Shown piece by piece: positions 44,649-53,240 of a stretch of DNA of 64,000 nucleotides (the stretch's first letter is position 1; every line of letters starts with the position of its first letter). The stretch is from Streptomyces aquilus (GTDB lineage: Bacteria; Actinomycetota; Actinomycetes; Streptomycetales; Streptomycetaceae). Location: positions 4,216,001 through 4,280,000 of the forward strand of contig NZ_CP034463.1 in NCBI RefSeq assembly GCF_003955715.1, given 5' to 3'. A model generated the notes under the pieces. It was not told where the DNA came from. It did no database searches and saw nothing but the letters and a program-made list of their open reading frames with translations. The position numbers and the translations under genes were made by a program.

Positions 44649-45404
44649 TCAGCCGCCGAGATGGGTGGTGAAGGAGAAGCGGTCGCCGCGGTACAGCGTC
44701 CGTACGCGCTCCAGCGGCCGCCCGGCCGTGTCCCGGGAGACCCGGTGGATCAGCAGCATCGGCAGGGCGGGCGGGGTACCGATGAGCAGCGCCTCACGCG
44801 GGGTGGCGAGCACCGTCTCGATGCGCTCGTCGGCGTCGCCGAAGTCGATGCCGCGCCGGCCCAGGTAGGCGTAGAAGGAGGAGTCGGGTGCGAAGTCGCT
44901 GTCGAGGTCGGGCACCCGGGCCACGGCCACGTACGTGCTCTCCAGACCGACCCGCTCCTCGTCGGCGAGCAGGACGCGCTCCAGATGCCAGACGGGTTCT
45001 CCCCGGGTCAGCCCGGTCTCGGCGGCGAGCGCCTCGGGGCAGGGGAAGCGGTCGAGGGTGACGAGGGTGCGACCGGGGACGCGCCCCTGTCGCCGTACCC
45101 CTTCCGTGTAGCTGGCCAGGGACAGCGGCTGCTCCAGCTTGGGCCCGGCGACGACGGTCCCCCGGCCCCGGCGGCGCAGCTTGCCCTCCAGCAGCAGCTC
45201 ACGCAGCGCCTGCCGCACGGTCTCGCGGGCGACGTCGAAACGCTCGGACAGATCACGCTCGGTGGGGATGACGGCGCCCTCCCCCAGTTCGCCCACGAGC
45301 CGGTCGATGCGCGCCTTCACCGCGTAGTACTTCGGAATACGGCCGTGCTCGGGAATGCCCGCACGGACGGGGGCGCCGGGGGCCTGGTCGTTCGGGTAGT
45401 CCAC
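44649..45404 (-). CDS. GntR-family regulator with UTRA domain (PhnF-like)
   Basis: About 251 residues. The winged helix has I-P-T-E-R-D-L-S-E-R-F-D-V-A-R-E-T-V-R-Q-A near 48, and the UTRA domain spans about 90-245 (E-R-V-L-L-A-D-E-E-R-V near 145). It lies at the head of the phosphonate operon and is the likely regulator, using the site at 44594. GTG 45404 is the first reasonable start and lacks a clear ribosome site. The long frame above it is a shadow. Confidence 0.82.
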   Translation of the reverse strand: MDYPNDQAPGAPVRAGIPEHGRIPKYYAVKARIDRLVGELGEGAVIPTERDLSERFDVARETVRQALRELLLEGKLRRRGRGTVVAGPKLEQPLSLASYTEGVRRQGRVPGRTLVTLDRFPCPEALAAETGLTRGEPVWHLERVLLADEERVGLESTYVAVARVPDLDSDFAPDSSFYAYLGRRGIDFGDADERIETVLATPREALLIGTPPALPMLLIHRVSRDTAGRPLERVRTLYRGDRFSFTTHLGG

Positions 45405-45460
45405 GGGAGGATCGTCGCAGACGGGGGTTGGGGGGCGGGCGGTGGCTCGGGGGTGGGCGA

Positions 45461-46195
45461 TCAGCGGCGTCTGCGGGACACGAGCAGCGCGGCGCCCGTG
45501 AGGAGGAGGGCGACGGTCGCGGCGACGGCGGGGCCCGCCGGACCGAGCCCGGTGCGGGCGAGTTCCTCGACGGACGGGAGGCGGTCGTCGCCTGTCGCCG
45601 GGCGGCTCTCCGGGTCGGTACCGGCTTCGATGCCGGTGTCGGTGCCGGTGTCGTCGGCGACGGCGAACCGGTAGTCGTTGGACTGGCCGACCCAGTCGCC
45701 GTCGTCGTCGTGGCGCTGTACGACGGCCGCGTTGACGGTCACCTGGTTCGGTACGGCGTCCGAGGTGAGGGCGAGGCGGACCTTGACGGTGACGGTCCTG
45801 CCGGGGCCCACGGTGAGCCCGGCACCGCCGAACGCGCCCACGAGTTCGTCCTCGTCGGTGGTCTCGAAGCGGACGGGGCGGGGGCGACCGCCCTCGTAGA
45901 ACTCCAGGCGGGGCTGGGAGGCCTTGAGGGCGCGTTCCTTGTCGACGAGGACGACGACCGGGTGAACGGCCGTGCAGGTGCGGGTGGTGGTGTTGGTGAG
46001 GTCCAGCCTCCAGGTGCCGTAGCCGCCGCCGGGTGCGTAGGTGGCGGGTCCGCCGTGGATGCGGGTGGTGAGCGGGAAGGCGCGGGAGTTGTCGGGGCTG
46101 TCGCAGACGGGGGCGGCGTGAGCCGGGGTGGGGGGCGCGAGGAGAAGGGCGGCTGTCGCGGCGAGGGGGAGGGCGAGGGACGGGAACAGTCGCAT
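45461..46195 (-). CDS. LAxTG cell-wall-anchored surface protein
   Basis: A 244-residue protein: signal peptide ending A-H-A, a beta-rich domain with two Cys (A-P-V-C-D-S and R-T-C-T-A), then near the C-terminus L-A-R-T-G followed by a membrane helix and S-R-R-R-R. L-A-x-T-G is the class E sortase sorting signal. A class E sortase lies in this window at 53531. ATG 46195 is used; the GTG 46201 just before is possible. No ribosome site is obvious. Confidence 0.82.
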   Translation of the reverse strand: MRLFPSLALPLAATAALLLAPPTPAHAAPVCDSPDNSRAFPLTTRIHGGPATYAPGGGYGTWRLDLTNTTTRTCTAVHPVVVLVDKERALKASQPRLEFYEGGRPRPVRFETTDEDELVGAFGGAGLTVGPGRTVTVKVRLALTSDAVPNQVTVNAAVVQRHDDDGDWVGQSNDYRFAVADDTGTDTGIEAGTDPESRPATGDDRLPSVEELARTGLGPAGPAVAATVALLLTGAALLVSRRRR

Positions 46196-46294
46196 AAACA
46201 CATGACCATGGCGGGTGGGGGTGGGTTACGAGGGAAGCCGCTCCGGACGAAGGGGGAATCCCGCCCGATCGGCGGGCGCGGGACACGGCAGCAC

Positions 46295-47380
46295 TCACCC
46301 GTCCGCCCTCCCGAACAGCGGCGCCAGCAGCGACTGGGCAGCCCCCTCGGCCACCCCGCGCACCCCGCCGGGAGCGATCCGTACCGGCACCGCCGCCTCG
46401 CCCCGGGCCCGCTCCCGCAGTACCGCCCGTACCCCGCCGACGAACTCCTCCGGCGCCGAGGCGACCGTACGTCCGCCGAGCAGGACCAGGTCGATGTCCA
46501 GCAGGCCGACGAGGTTCGCGGCCCCGACCCCCAGCACCCGCGCCGCCTCCGCCACGTCCCCGCGCCGCACCGCGCCCAGACACAGCGCCTCGATGCAGCC
46601 CCGGTTGCCGCACCCGCACACCGGCCCGTCCAGCTGGACCACCTGATGGCCGAACTCGCCCGCGCCGGTCCTGGCCCCCCGGTGCACGACCCCGCCGATC
46701 ACCAGTCCGGCGCCGAGCCCGGTCCCGAGATGCAGGTAGGCGAAGGAGGCGCCCTCGTCCGCGACCGCAAGGCCCAGCGCGGCGGCGTTGGTGTCCTTGT
46801 CCACGACGACCGGCAGCCCGAGCCGCGCCGCGAGCGCGTCCCGCAGCGGGAACCCGTCCCACTCGGGAAACCCCGTGACCCGGTGCAGCACCCCTCGCAC
46901 ATGATCGAGCGGCCCCGGCAGCGCCACGCCCACCCCGAGCACCGACGCCACAGCCCCGGCCAGTCCCTCCGCCGCCCGGGCCACCCCCGCCACGACCGCC
47001 TCCGCACCGGCCCCCAGGTCCATCGGCAGGCACCGCTCCCCCACCACGGTCCCGTCCAGATCGACCAGCACCGCCCGCAGCTCGTCCCGGTCCAGATGGA
47101 CGCCGATCGCATGCCCGGCCTCCGGCACCAGCCGCAGTACCGTGCGCGGCTTGCCCCCGGTGGACGCGCGGCGCCCCGCCGCCGCCGCGAGCCCCTCCTC
47201 CCGCAGCCGCCCGGTGATCTTGCTGACGGCCTGCGGGGTCAGCCCGGTGCGCTCGGCGAGCTCCAGCCGGCTGATGCCGTCGCCACCGGCGGTGCGCAGC
47301 AGGTCCAGCACCAGTGCGGTGTTGTGGCTGCGCAGAGCCGGGAGGTTGGCGCCGGCGTTCGTCCTGTTCACGCCCCCCAT
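46295..47380 (-). CDS. ROK-family transcriptional repressor
   Basis: A 361-residue ROK protein. The N-terminal winged helix (S-R-L-E-L-A-E-R-T-G-L-T-P-Q-A-V) is followed by the sugar-kinase fold, with D-K-D-T-N-A-A-A near 180 and the zinc motif E-F-G-H-Q-V...C-G-C-G-N-R-G-C near 230. The ATG at 47380 faces the divergent sugar dehydrogenase across a 27-bp operator, so it is very likely its regulator. Confidence 0.88.
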   Translation of the reverse strand: MGGVNRTNAGANLPALRSHNTALVLDLLRTAGGDGISRLELAERTGLTPQAVSKITGRLREEGLAAAAGRRASTGGKPRTVLRLVPEAGHAIGVHLDRDELRAVLVDLDGTVVGERCLPMDLGAGAEAVVAGVARAAEGLAGAVASVLGVGVALPGPLDHVRGVLHRVTGFPEWDGFPLRDALAARLGLPVVVDKDTNAAALGLAVADEGASFAYLHLGTGLGAGLVIGGVVHRGARTGAGEFGHQVVQLDGPVCGCGNRGCIEALCLGAVRRGDVAEAARVLGVGAANLVGLLDIDLVLLGGRTVASAPEEFVGGVRAVLRERARGEAAVPVRIAPGGVRGVAEGAAQSLLAPLFGRADG

Positions 47381-47395
47381 TGTCGCCTGTGCTTG

Positions 47396-47422
47396 CACTT
47401 TGGCAACAGCGTTGCGAAAGTG
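47396..47422. promoter_or_regulatory. 27-bp operator between ROK and dehydrogenase genes
   Basis: CACTTTGGCAAC (47396-47407) and GTTGCGAAAGTG (47411-47422) form 12-base arms with one mismatch around AGC. It overlaps the dehydrogenase promoter region, six bases before its ATG. Confidence 0.72.
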
Positions 47423-47428
47423 GGGGTC

Positions 47429-48523
47429 ATGACTGGTACGACTCCTGGCATCCCCGAGGCCCCCCTCCGCGTGGGCCTCATCGGATACGGCCTCGCCGGC
47501 TCCGTCTTCCACGCCCCGCTGATCGCGGCCACCGAGGGCCTCACCCTCGACACGGTGGTCACCTCGAACCCCGAGCGCCAGGAGCAGGCCCGCGCCGAGT
47601 TCCCGGACGTATGCGTCGCCGCGACCCCCGACGAGCTGTTCGACCGGGCCGACGAGCTCGACCTGGTCGTCATCGCCTCCCCCAACAAGACGCACGTCGC
47701 GCTCGCCACCACCGCCCTGAAGGCGGGCCTCCCGGTCGTCGTCGACAAGCCCGTCGCCGGCACGGCGGCCGAGGCGCGCGAGCTGGCGGCCCTGGCCGAG
47801 GAGCGGGGCCTGCTCCTCTCCGTCTTCCAGAACCGCCGTTGGGACAACGACTTCCTGACACTCCGCAAGCTGCTCGCCGAGGGCGCCCTGGGCGACGTAT
47901 GGCGCTTCGAGTCGCGCTTCGAGCGGTGGCGGCCGCAGCCGAAGGGCGGCTGGCGGGAGTCCGGCGACCCGGCAGAGATCGGAGGTCTGCTGTACGACCT
48001 CGGCAGCCATGTCGTCGACCAGGCGCTCGTCCTCTTCGGCCCCGTGACCTCCGTGTACGCCGAGGCGGACATCCGGCGGGCCGGCGCCTCCGTCGACGAC
48101 GACACGTTCCTCGCCCTCACCCACGCGAACGGCGTCCGCTCCCACCTCTACGTCTCCGCGACCACCGCCCAACTCGGCCCGCGTTTCCGGGTGCTGGGCT
48201 CCGAGGCGGGGTACGTGAAGTACGGCCTCGACCCCCAGGAGGCGGCCCTGCGGGACGGCAGGCGGCCGGGGACGGGGCAGGACTGGGGCCTTGAGCCCGA
48301 GTCGCTGTGGGGTCGCGTCGGCTCCGGGGAATCCCCGGTGACCGGCGGCGGACGCGCCGAACCGACCCTCGCCGGGGACTACCCCGCTTACTATGCGGCC
48401 GTGGCGAAAGCCCTGCTCGACGGCGGTCCCAACCCGGTGACCGCATCTGAGGCGGCCGCCGCCCTCGACGTACTGGAGGCGGCCCGCCGTTCGGCCCACG
48501 ACGGAGTGGTGGTGAAGCTGTGA
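47429..48523 (+). CDS. Gfo/Idh/MocA-family oxidoreductase
   Basis: A 364-residue dehydrogenase: V-G-L-I-G-Y-G-L-A-G-S near residue 15 binds NAD(P). V-V-V-D-K-P-V-A-G near 107 carries the conserved lysine, and G-G-L-L-Y-D-L-G-S-H-V-V-D-Q near 190 has the catalytic His region. It oxidises a sugar or inositol-like alcohol; the substrate is unknown. GGGGG lies just before the ATG. It overlaps the downstream gene (GTGA). Confidence 0.9.
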   Translation: MTGTTPGIPEAPLRVGLIGYGLAGSVFHAPLIAATEGLTLDTVVTSNPERQEQARAEFPDVCVAATPDELFDRADELDLVVIASPNKTHVALATTALKAGLPVVVDKPVAGTAAEARELAALAEERGLLLSVFQNRRWDNDFLTLRKLLAEGALGDVWRFESRFERWRPQPKGGWRESGDPAEIGGLLYDLGSHVVDQALVLFGPVTSVYAEADIRRAGASVDDDTFLALTHANGVRSHLYVSATTAQLGPRFRVLGSEAGYVKYGLDPQEAALRDGRRPGTGQDWGLEPESLWGRVGSGESPVTGGGRAEPTLAGDYPAYYAAVAKALLDGGPNPVTASEAAAALDVLEAARRSAHDGVVVKL

Positions 48524-49029
48524 CGCACAACACCGAGCTGACCCCGAAGTTCCATCCGGAACTGACCCCGCCGATCGAGGAGTTGGAGGCCCAGGAACGC
48601 CGTCTGGTCTTCCGCCGGTTCACCAACGACGACGCGTGGGCGCTGGGCTCCCTGCTGGTGGACCTGGCCCGCGAGCGCCAGGCCCCGGTCGCGATCGACA
48701 TCCACCGCGCCGGCCAGCAGCTCTTCCACGCCGCCCTGCCGGGCTCCGCCCCGGACAACGACGCCTGGATCAACCGCAAGCGCCGGGTGGTCGAGCGCTA
48801 CAACTCCGCGTCCTACCTGGTCGGCGCCCGCTTCCGCGCCAAGGGCACGACGTTCGAGGAGAGCTCCCGCCTGGACCCGGACGAGTACGCGGCCCACGGG
48901 GGTTCGTTCCCGATCACGGTGGCGGGCGTAGGGGTCGTGGGCGCGGTGACGGTGAGCGGGCTGCCGCAGCTCCAGGACCACAAGTTCGTGGTGGAGGCGC
49001 TGGAGGAGTTCCTGAGCAAGGAGCAGTAG
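48520..49029 (+). CDS. UPF0303/HbpS-like heme-degrading domain protein
   Basis: A 169-residue cytosolic protein with R-R-F-T-N-D-D-A-W-A-L-G near 35 and Y-L-V-G-A-R-F-R-A-K-G-T-T-F near 100, then G-G-S-F-P-I near 130. These match UPF0303, a GlcG/HbpS-fold family. Coupling to the dehydrogenase by GTGA shows they work in one pathway. Heme binding is not evident from motifs, so the heme name may mislead. Confidence 0.82.
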   Translation: MTHNTELTPKFHPELTPPIEELEAQERRLVFRRFTNDDAWALGSLLVDLARERQAPVAIDIHRAGQQLFHAALPGSAPDNDAWINRKRRVVERYNSASYLVGARFRAKGTTFEESSRLDPDEYAAHGGSFPITVAGVGVVGAVTVSGLPQLQDHKFVVEALEEFLSKEQ

Positions 49030-49085
49030 CTGCCCCAGGGGCGCGGGGAACTGCGCGAGCAACCACGAACCACCCGCAGCCGCCG
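49030..49085. repeat. dispersed Streptomyces intergenic element
   Basis: GGGGCGCGGGGAACTGCGCG followed by ACCACGA and CCGCAGCCG matches a short intergenic element I know as common across Streptomyces chromosomes. It fills the gap between convergent genes. Confidence 0.5.
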
Positions 49086-49107
49086 CCGTACCCGCGCCCC
49101 ACCCCCC

Positions 49108-49965
49108 TTAGGCGTCCTTCAACTCCTGTCGCTGCCGCCCAAGCCCCTCAATCTCCAGCTCCACCACGTCCCCCGCCCTCAAGAACGGCTTCGGATCAGC
49201 CGCGCCCAGCGCAACCCCCGCGGGCGTACCCGTGTTGATGACGTCCCCGGGGTACAAGGTCATGAACTGGCTGACGTACCGCACCACTTCCGCCACCGGG
49301 AAGATCTGCTCGGCGGTCGTGCCGTCCTGCTTCAGCTCCCCGTTGACCCACAGCTTCAGCGACAGGTTCTGCGGGTCGGGCACCTCGTCCGCCGTCACCA
49401 GCCAGGGCCCCAGCGGATTGAACGTCTCGCAGTTCTTGCCCTTGTCCCACGTGCCGCCGCGCTCCAGCTGGAACTCCCGCTCGGACACGTCGTGCGCGAC
49501 CGCGTACCCGGCGACATGCCCGAGCGCCGCCTCCGCCGACTCGACATAGCGGGCCGTACGTCCGATGACGACGGCCAGCTCGACCTCCCAGTCGGTCTGC
49601 ACCGACCCGCGCGGGACCAGCACCGTGTCGTTCGGGCCCACGACGGTGTCGGCGGCCTTGAAGAAGATCACCGGCTCGGCGGGCGGCTGGGCGCCGGTCT
49701 CGCGGGCGTGGTCGTGGTAGTTCAGGCCGATGCAGACGATCTTGCCGATGCGGGCGAGCGGCGGTCCGATCCGCAGCCCGGTCGGGTCCAGCGCGGGCAG
49801 TGTGCCCGCCTCGGCCGCGGCCCGGATCCGGCCCAGCGCGTCGGCGTCGGCGAGCAGCGCCCCGTCGAGGTCGGGGACGACTCCGGAGAGGTCGCGCAGG
49901 ACACCCTCGCCGTCGAGCAGCGCGGGCGTCTCCGCTCCCGCCGTACCGACTCGCAGCAGCTTCAT
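49108..49965 (-). CDS. fumarylacetoacetate hydrolase-family protein
   Basis: A 285-residue FAHD protein with I-G-L-N-Y-H-D-H near residue 75 and metal-binding acidic residues in D-W-E-V-E-L-A-V-V-I near 125. G-D-V-I-N-T-G-T-P-A-G-V near 245 is the family end motif. Likely a 2-hydroxyhepta-diene-dioate-type or oxaloacetate-type hydrolase/decarboxylase. The ATG at 49965 has GAGGGAGA about 10 bases upstream. The longer frame to 50037 is less likely. Confidence 0.88.
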   Translation of the reverse strand: MKLLRVGTAGAETPALLDGEGVLRDLSGVVPDLDGALLADADALGRIRAAAEAGTLPALDPTGLRIGPPLARIGKIVCIGLNYHDHARETGAQPPAEPVIFFKAADTVVGPNDTVLVPRGSVQTDWEVELAVVIGRTARYVESAEAALGHVAGYAVAHDVSEREFQLERGGTWDKGKNCETFNPLGPWLVTADEVPDPQNLSLKLWVNGELKQDGTTAEQIFPVAEVVRYVSQFMTLYPGDVINTGTPAGVALGAADPKPFLRAGDVVELEIEGLGRQRQELKDA

Positions 49966-50100
49966 GATCACAATCTCCCTCGATCGCTGAGCGCCCTCCG
50001 ACGGGTGCAGCCATCGGATGACTGGTCGATCCTCCAAGCTCGGCGTCCAGTCCGCAATACCCGGTTCACGGACTGGACCGCTCGGGCTTGACCGGTCGGG

Positions 50101-50787
50101 TCAGCGGTACAGGAAGGCCCGCTCCACCGCGCTCCAGGTCGTACTGGTCACGACGTAGAGCGCGGCGGCCAGCGGCACCACCGCCACGGTGAAGAGCGTG
50201 AAGAAGGACATGAACGGCATGACCTTGGTCATCGCCCCCATGCCGGGCACGGTCTCCCCGTCGGCGACCGGGACCGGCAGGGTGCGCTTGGCGCGCCGGT
50301 AGTTGAAGGCGGCGACGACCGCGACGAGCGCGAACAGGGCGGCGTACACCAGCCCCGCTCCCCCGAGCATCCCGCCGTCACCGAGGGCGTCGGCCCAGCG
50401 GCCGCCGAGGGGCGCGGCGAAGAGTTCATGGGTCAGCAGCGGGTTCGTGGTGGTGGAGAACAGGTGGTAGAGGAGGAAGAAGGCGGGCAGCTGGAGCAGG
50501 CTCGGCAGGCAGCCGGACAGCGGGGACACCTTTTCCTCGGCGTGCAGTTCCAGCACCGCCTTCTGGAGTTTCTCGGGGTTCTTGGCGTGCTTCTTCCGCA
50601 GCTCGGCGATCTTCGGCTGGAGCTGGGTGCGGGCCTTCTGGCCGCGGGCCGCCGCCCGGGACAGGGGGTGGACGAGGAGTCGTACGACTGCGGTGAACAG
50701 GACGATCGCGCCGGCCGCGGCGGAGGCGCCGAGCAGCGGGTGGAGGAGGTCGGCGAGCTGCTCGACCAGGGTGGCGAAGACGGACAT
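50101..50787 (-). CDS. short YidC/Oxa1-type membrane insertase paralogue
   Basis: A 228-residue membrane protein with the YidC core: helix 1 near 20-40, R-T-Q-L-Q-P-K-I-A-E-L-R-K-K-H near 55, a hydrophobic pair near 100-150, and S-T-T-W-S-A-V-E-R-A-F-L near the end. It lacks the long periplasmic domain, as Gram-positive YidC does. The positively charged groove Arg is in V-V-R-L-L-V-H-P. This would be a second YidC besides the main one near oriC. GGAGG precedes the ATG. Confidence 0.85.
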   Translation of the reverse strand: MSVFATLVEQLADLLHPLLGASAAAGAIVLFTAVVRLLVHPLSRAAARGQKARTQLQPKIAELRKKHAKNPEKLQKAVLELHAEEKVSPLSGCLPSLLQLPAFFLLYHLFSTTTNPLLTHELFAAPLGGRWADALGDGGMLGGAGLVYAALFALVAVVAAFNYRRAKRTLPVPVADGETVPGMGAMTKVMPFMSFFTLFTVAVVPLAAALYVVTSTTWSAVERAFLYR

Positions 50788-50888
50788 GGGTGAGCCCTCC
50801 GGGGGTCTCGTCGGTGCCGGAACGTTCCGGGGATGGCCGGGAACGGCATGACGACCCGCGCGAGGGCAGGCGGAATGAGGTGCGCGCC

Positions 50889-51197
50889 CTACGCGGTGGT
50901 CGCCGGGAGGGCGTGTCCGGGGGCTCGGGGCCTGGTGCGGCCCCGGGCGTCGGGGTCGCGTTGCGACAGGAAGGCCGTACGGCGGGCGCGGTCCCTGATG
51001 GCCGTGCGCACCCGGGTGGGCGGCACGGCGGGCGCGCAGCGCGCGGCGGCGAGGGCGCAGAGCGCGAGGGCGGAGCCGGCCGCGGCGGTCGCGGCGAGCG
51101 CGACCGTGGCGGAGAGGCTGCCCGCGTCGAGGACGGCGAGCTGGAGAAGCAGGAGGAGCAGGGCGACGGCGGGTGCGGGCCGCGGACTGCGGTTCAC
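50889..51197 (-). CDS. small membrane protein (DUF6412-like)
   Basis: A 102-residue protein with two hydrophobic segments (about 9-25 and 28-55) and a basic tail T-A-I-R-D-R-A-R-R-T-A-F-L-S-Q-R-D-P. This matches a family that lies beside short YidC genes. GTG start with GGGAGGGGG upstream. It may be a substrate or helper of the insertase. The gene is on the same strand, 101 bases upstream. Confidence 0.7.
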   Translation of the reverse strand: MNRSPRPAPAVALLLLLLQLAVLDAGSLSATVALAATAAAGSALALCALAAARCAPAVPPTRVRTAIRDRARRTAFLSQRDPDARGRTRPRAPGHALPATTA

Positions 51198-51242
51198 CGG
51201 TGCCCCCTCCCTGCCTGTGCGTGCTGTGCGTGTCCGCTTCGG

Positions 51243-51770
51243 TTATACCTGACCGGTCTCCAGCGGCTGAAGAAGCCTCCTCGGCTTGAGCAGCGCGCGG
51301 CTGACCGGATCCGCCGGGTCCGGATCGAGTCCGGGTCCCGGCTCCATCAGAACGTCCTCGACCGGTACGACGGTTCCGCAGGCGGGACATTCGCCGTACG
51401 ACCCGAGTTCGGTGCCGCAGTCCGCGTGCCGGAACCAGCGCAGCCGGGTCTCGTCGAAGTGCTCGCGGCCCCAGCGGCTCAGTGAGCGGATGGTGGGCCA
51501 CAGTCCGATGCCGCGGTCGGTGATGACGTACTCGTCCCGGGGCGGCGACTCCTGGTAGCGGCGCTTCTCCAGGATTCCCTCCTCGGTGAGGGTCTGGAGG
51601 CGGGCGGCCAGGACGGCGCGTGGGATGCCGAGGTGGACGAGGAAGTCGTTGTAGCGCCGTACGCCGTAGAGCGCGTCGCGGACGACGAGCAGCGTCCAGC
51701 GCTCGCCGACGATCTCCAGCGCGCGGGCGATCGAGCACTCCTGCGTCGCGTAGTCCTTGCCCAGTGCCAT
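51243..51770 (-). CDS. HxlR-family transcriptional regulator with C-terminal zinc ribbon
   Basis: A 175-residue winged-helix regulator. Q-E-C-S-I-A-R-A-L-E-I-V-G-E-R-W near residue 10 is the HxlR start, and the C-terminal H-A-D-C-G...C-P-A-C-G is a probable metal-binding knuckle. The single Cys near the N-terminus could sense oxidants or electrophiles, as in other HxlR proteins. It is divergent from the MFS gene across two GGTTCA inverted repeats. GGAGG directly precedes the ATG. Confidence 0.88.
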   Translation of the reverse strand: MALGKDYATQECSIARALEIVGERWTLLVVRDALYGVRRYNDFLVHLGIPRAVLAARLQTLTEEGILEKRRYQESPPRDEYVITDRGIGLWPTIRSLSRWGREHFDETRLRWFRHADCGTELGSYGECPACGTVVPVEDVLMEPGPGLDPDPADPVSRALLKPRRLLQPLETGQV

Positions 51771-51801
51771 GTCCTCCACCTTAGCCAGTCTGCGACATGC
51801 G

Positions 51802-51818
51802 GGTTCAATGACTGAACC
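51802..51818. promoter_or_regulatory. HxlR operator 1, GGTTCA-N5-TGAACC
   Basis: A perfect inverted repeat between the divergent genes. It overlaps the MFS -35 box. Confidence 0.65.
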
Positions 51819-51832
51819 GACTCTGCTAGGGT
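51804..51832 (+). promoter_or_regulatory. MFS promoter, probably leaderless
   Basis: TTCAAT, 17 bases, TAGGGT. The start point would be 51839 or 51840, the first base of the ATG, with no ribosome site upstream. Confidence 0.5.
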
Positions 51833-51839
51833 ACGGGAC

Positions 51840-53240
51840 ATGGCTAGGTTCAATGAACGAACCGTAACCGGTTCCCCCGTGACAACCCCTTCCGCCGCCC
51901 CGGTGGCCGTCCCCCACCCCGGCCGCACCCTCGCCCTGACCAGCGCCGCCACCGCCGTCGCGCTGATGACGTACACCGCGCCGATGGTCACGCTCCCCGA
52001 GACCGCCGCCGACCTGCACACCCCGCTCTCCGCCCAGGCCTGGCTCCTCAACGGCACCCCGCTCGGTCTCGCCGCCCTCCTCCTGGTGGCCGGCAGCCTC
52101 GCCGACGACCACGGCCGCCGCCGGATCTTCACCGCCGGCACCCTCGCCCTGGGCCTCACCACGGTCCTCGGCGCGTTCGCATCCACGACCTTCCAGTTCA
52201 CGCTGGCCCGGATCGCCCAGGGCGCGGCCAGCGCGGGCCTGCTCGCCAGCAGCCTGGGCCTGCTCGTGCACGCCTTCCCGACCCCGCACGGCCGGCTGCG
52301 CGCGACCGGTGTGTGGGGCGCCTTCGTGAGCGGCGGCATAGCCGTCGGCCCGCTGGTCGCGGGCGCGATGCCCGACTGGCGGGTGGCGTACGGGGTGCTG
52401 GGCGCGGCGGCGCTGCTCCTGGCGGCCCTGGGCAGCCGCAGTCTCACCGAGTCCAAGGCCCCGCGCCCCGGCCGCCCCGACGTGCTCGGCGCCCTCACCT
52501 TCGGGCTGGCGCTGGTCGCCCTGATCGCGGCCCTGACCCTGGGCCGGGACGGCTGGCTACGCGCCCCGGTGGGCCTGTTGCTGCTGGCGTCGGTCGCGCT
52601 GGTGGCCGCCTTCACCCTGGTGGAACGCCGTACGGCGACCCCGATGATCGACCTCGGCCTGCTGCGCCGCCCCGCCTTCCTGGCCTCCTCCGCGGGCGGC
52701 CTGTTCACCGGCCTCGCGGTGATCGGCCTCTTCAGCTTCCTGCCGGCACTGCTCCAGCAGACCCTCGGCATGTCCGCGATGAACACGGCCTGGCTGTTCC
52801 TGCTCTGGTCCGGCCTCTCCTTCACGGTCGCCCTCCAGGCCCGCCGCCTCGCCGGCCGCGTCCCGCCCCGCCTCCAACTCGCCCTCGGCTTCGCCCTGCA
52901 CGCGGGCGGCGTCCTGACCATGCTCGGCTCCCTCTCCGCGCACTCCTGGACCCGCCTCCTGCCCGGCCTGATCCTCGGCGGCATCGGCAGCGGCCTCCTC
53001 AACGCCGCGCTTCCCCTGGTGGCGGTGGAGTCGGTGCCGGCGACGCGAGCCGCGATGGGTTCGGGAGCGCAGCAGACGTTCCGGTACGTCGGCTCGTGCG
53101 CCGGCGTCGCGCTGACGATCGCGGTGTCGACGTCGACGGGCGGCGGCCTGGCACAGGGCGCGGACATCGCGATGGCCGTGTCGGCGGGGCTGGCGGTGGG
53201 GGCGGCGGTGCTGCTGGGGGTGTTGCGGGAGCGGGGGTAG
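51840..53240 (+). CDS. MFS transporter, DHA2 (drug efflux) type
   Basis: A 466-residue transporter with about 14 predicted helices. D-D-H-G-R-R-R-I-F near 95 is the loop 2-3 signature, and G-V-W-G-A-F-V-S-G-G-I-A-V-G-P-L is motif C of antiporters. It is probably a drug or metabolite exporter controlled by the HxlR protein. Start ATG 51840 with the -10 about 8 bases upstream. Confidence 0.9.
   Translation: MARFNERTVTGSPVTTPSAAPVAVPHPGRTLALTSAATAVALMTYTAPMVTLPETAADLHTPLSAQAWLLNGTPLGLAALLLVAGSLADDHGRRRIFTAGTLALGLTTVLGAFASTTFQFTLARIAQGAASAGLLASSLGLLVHAFPTPHGRLRATGVWGAFVSGGIAVGPLVAGAMPDWRVAYGVLGAAALLLAALGSRSLTESKAPRPGRPDVLGALTFGLALVALIAALTLGRDGWLRAPVGLLLLASVALVAAFTLVERRTATPMIDLGLLRRPAFLASSAGGLFTGLAVIGLFSFLPALLQQTLGMSAMNTAWLFLLWSGLSFTVALQARRLAGRVPPRLQLALGFALHAGGVLTMLGSLSAHSWTRLLPGLILGGIGSGLLNAALPLVAVESVPATRAAMGSGAQQTFRYVGSCAGVALTIAVSTSTGGGLAQGADIAMAVSAGLAVGAAVLLGVLRERG
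51847..51863. promoter_or_regulatory. HxlR operator 2, GGTTC-N7-GAACC
   Basis: A second inverted repeat of the same family, 45 bases from the first and inside the first codons of the MFS gene. Confidence 0.55.

Noticed and set aside
45405..47033. Upstream extension of the GntR frame
   Set aside because: Composition is Arg/Pro/Gly shadow; it overlaps genes in the proper frame.
45428..47428. Open frame of 667 codons before the Gfo/Idh gene
   Set aside because: It is antisense to the surface-protein and ROK genes, whose motifs are clear.
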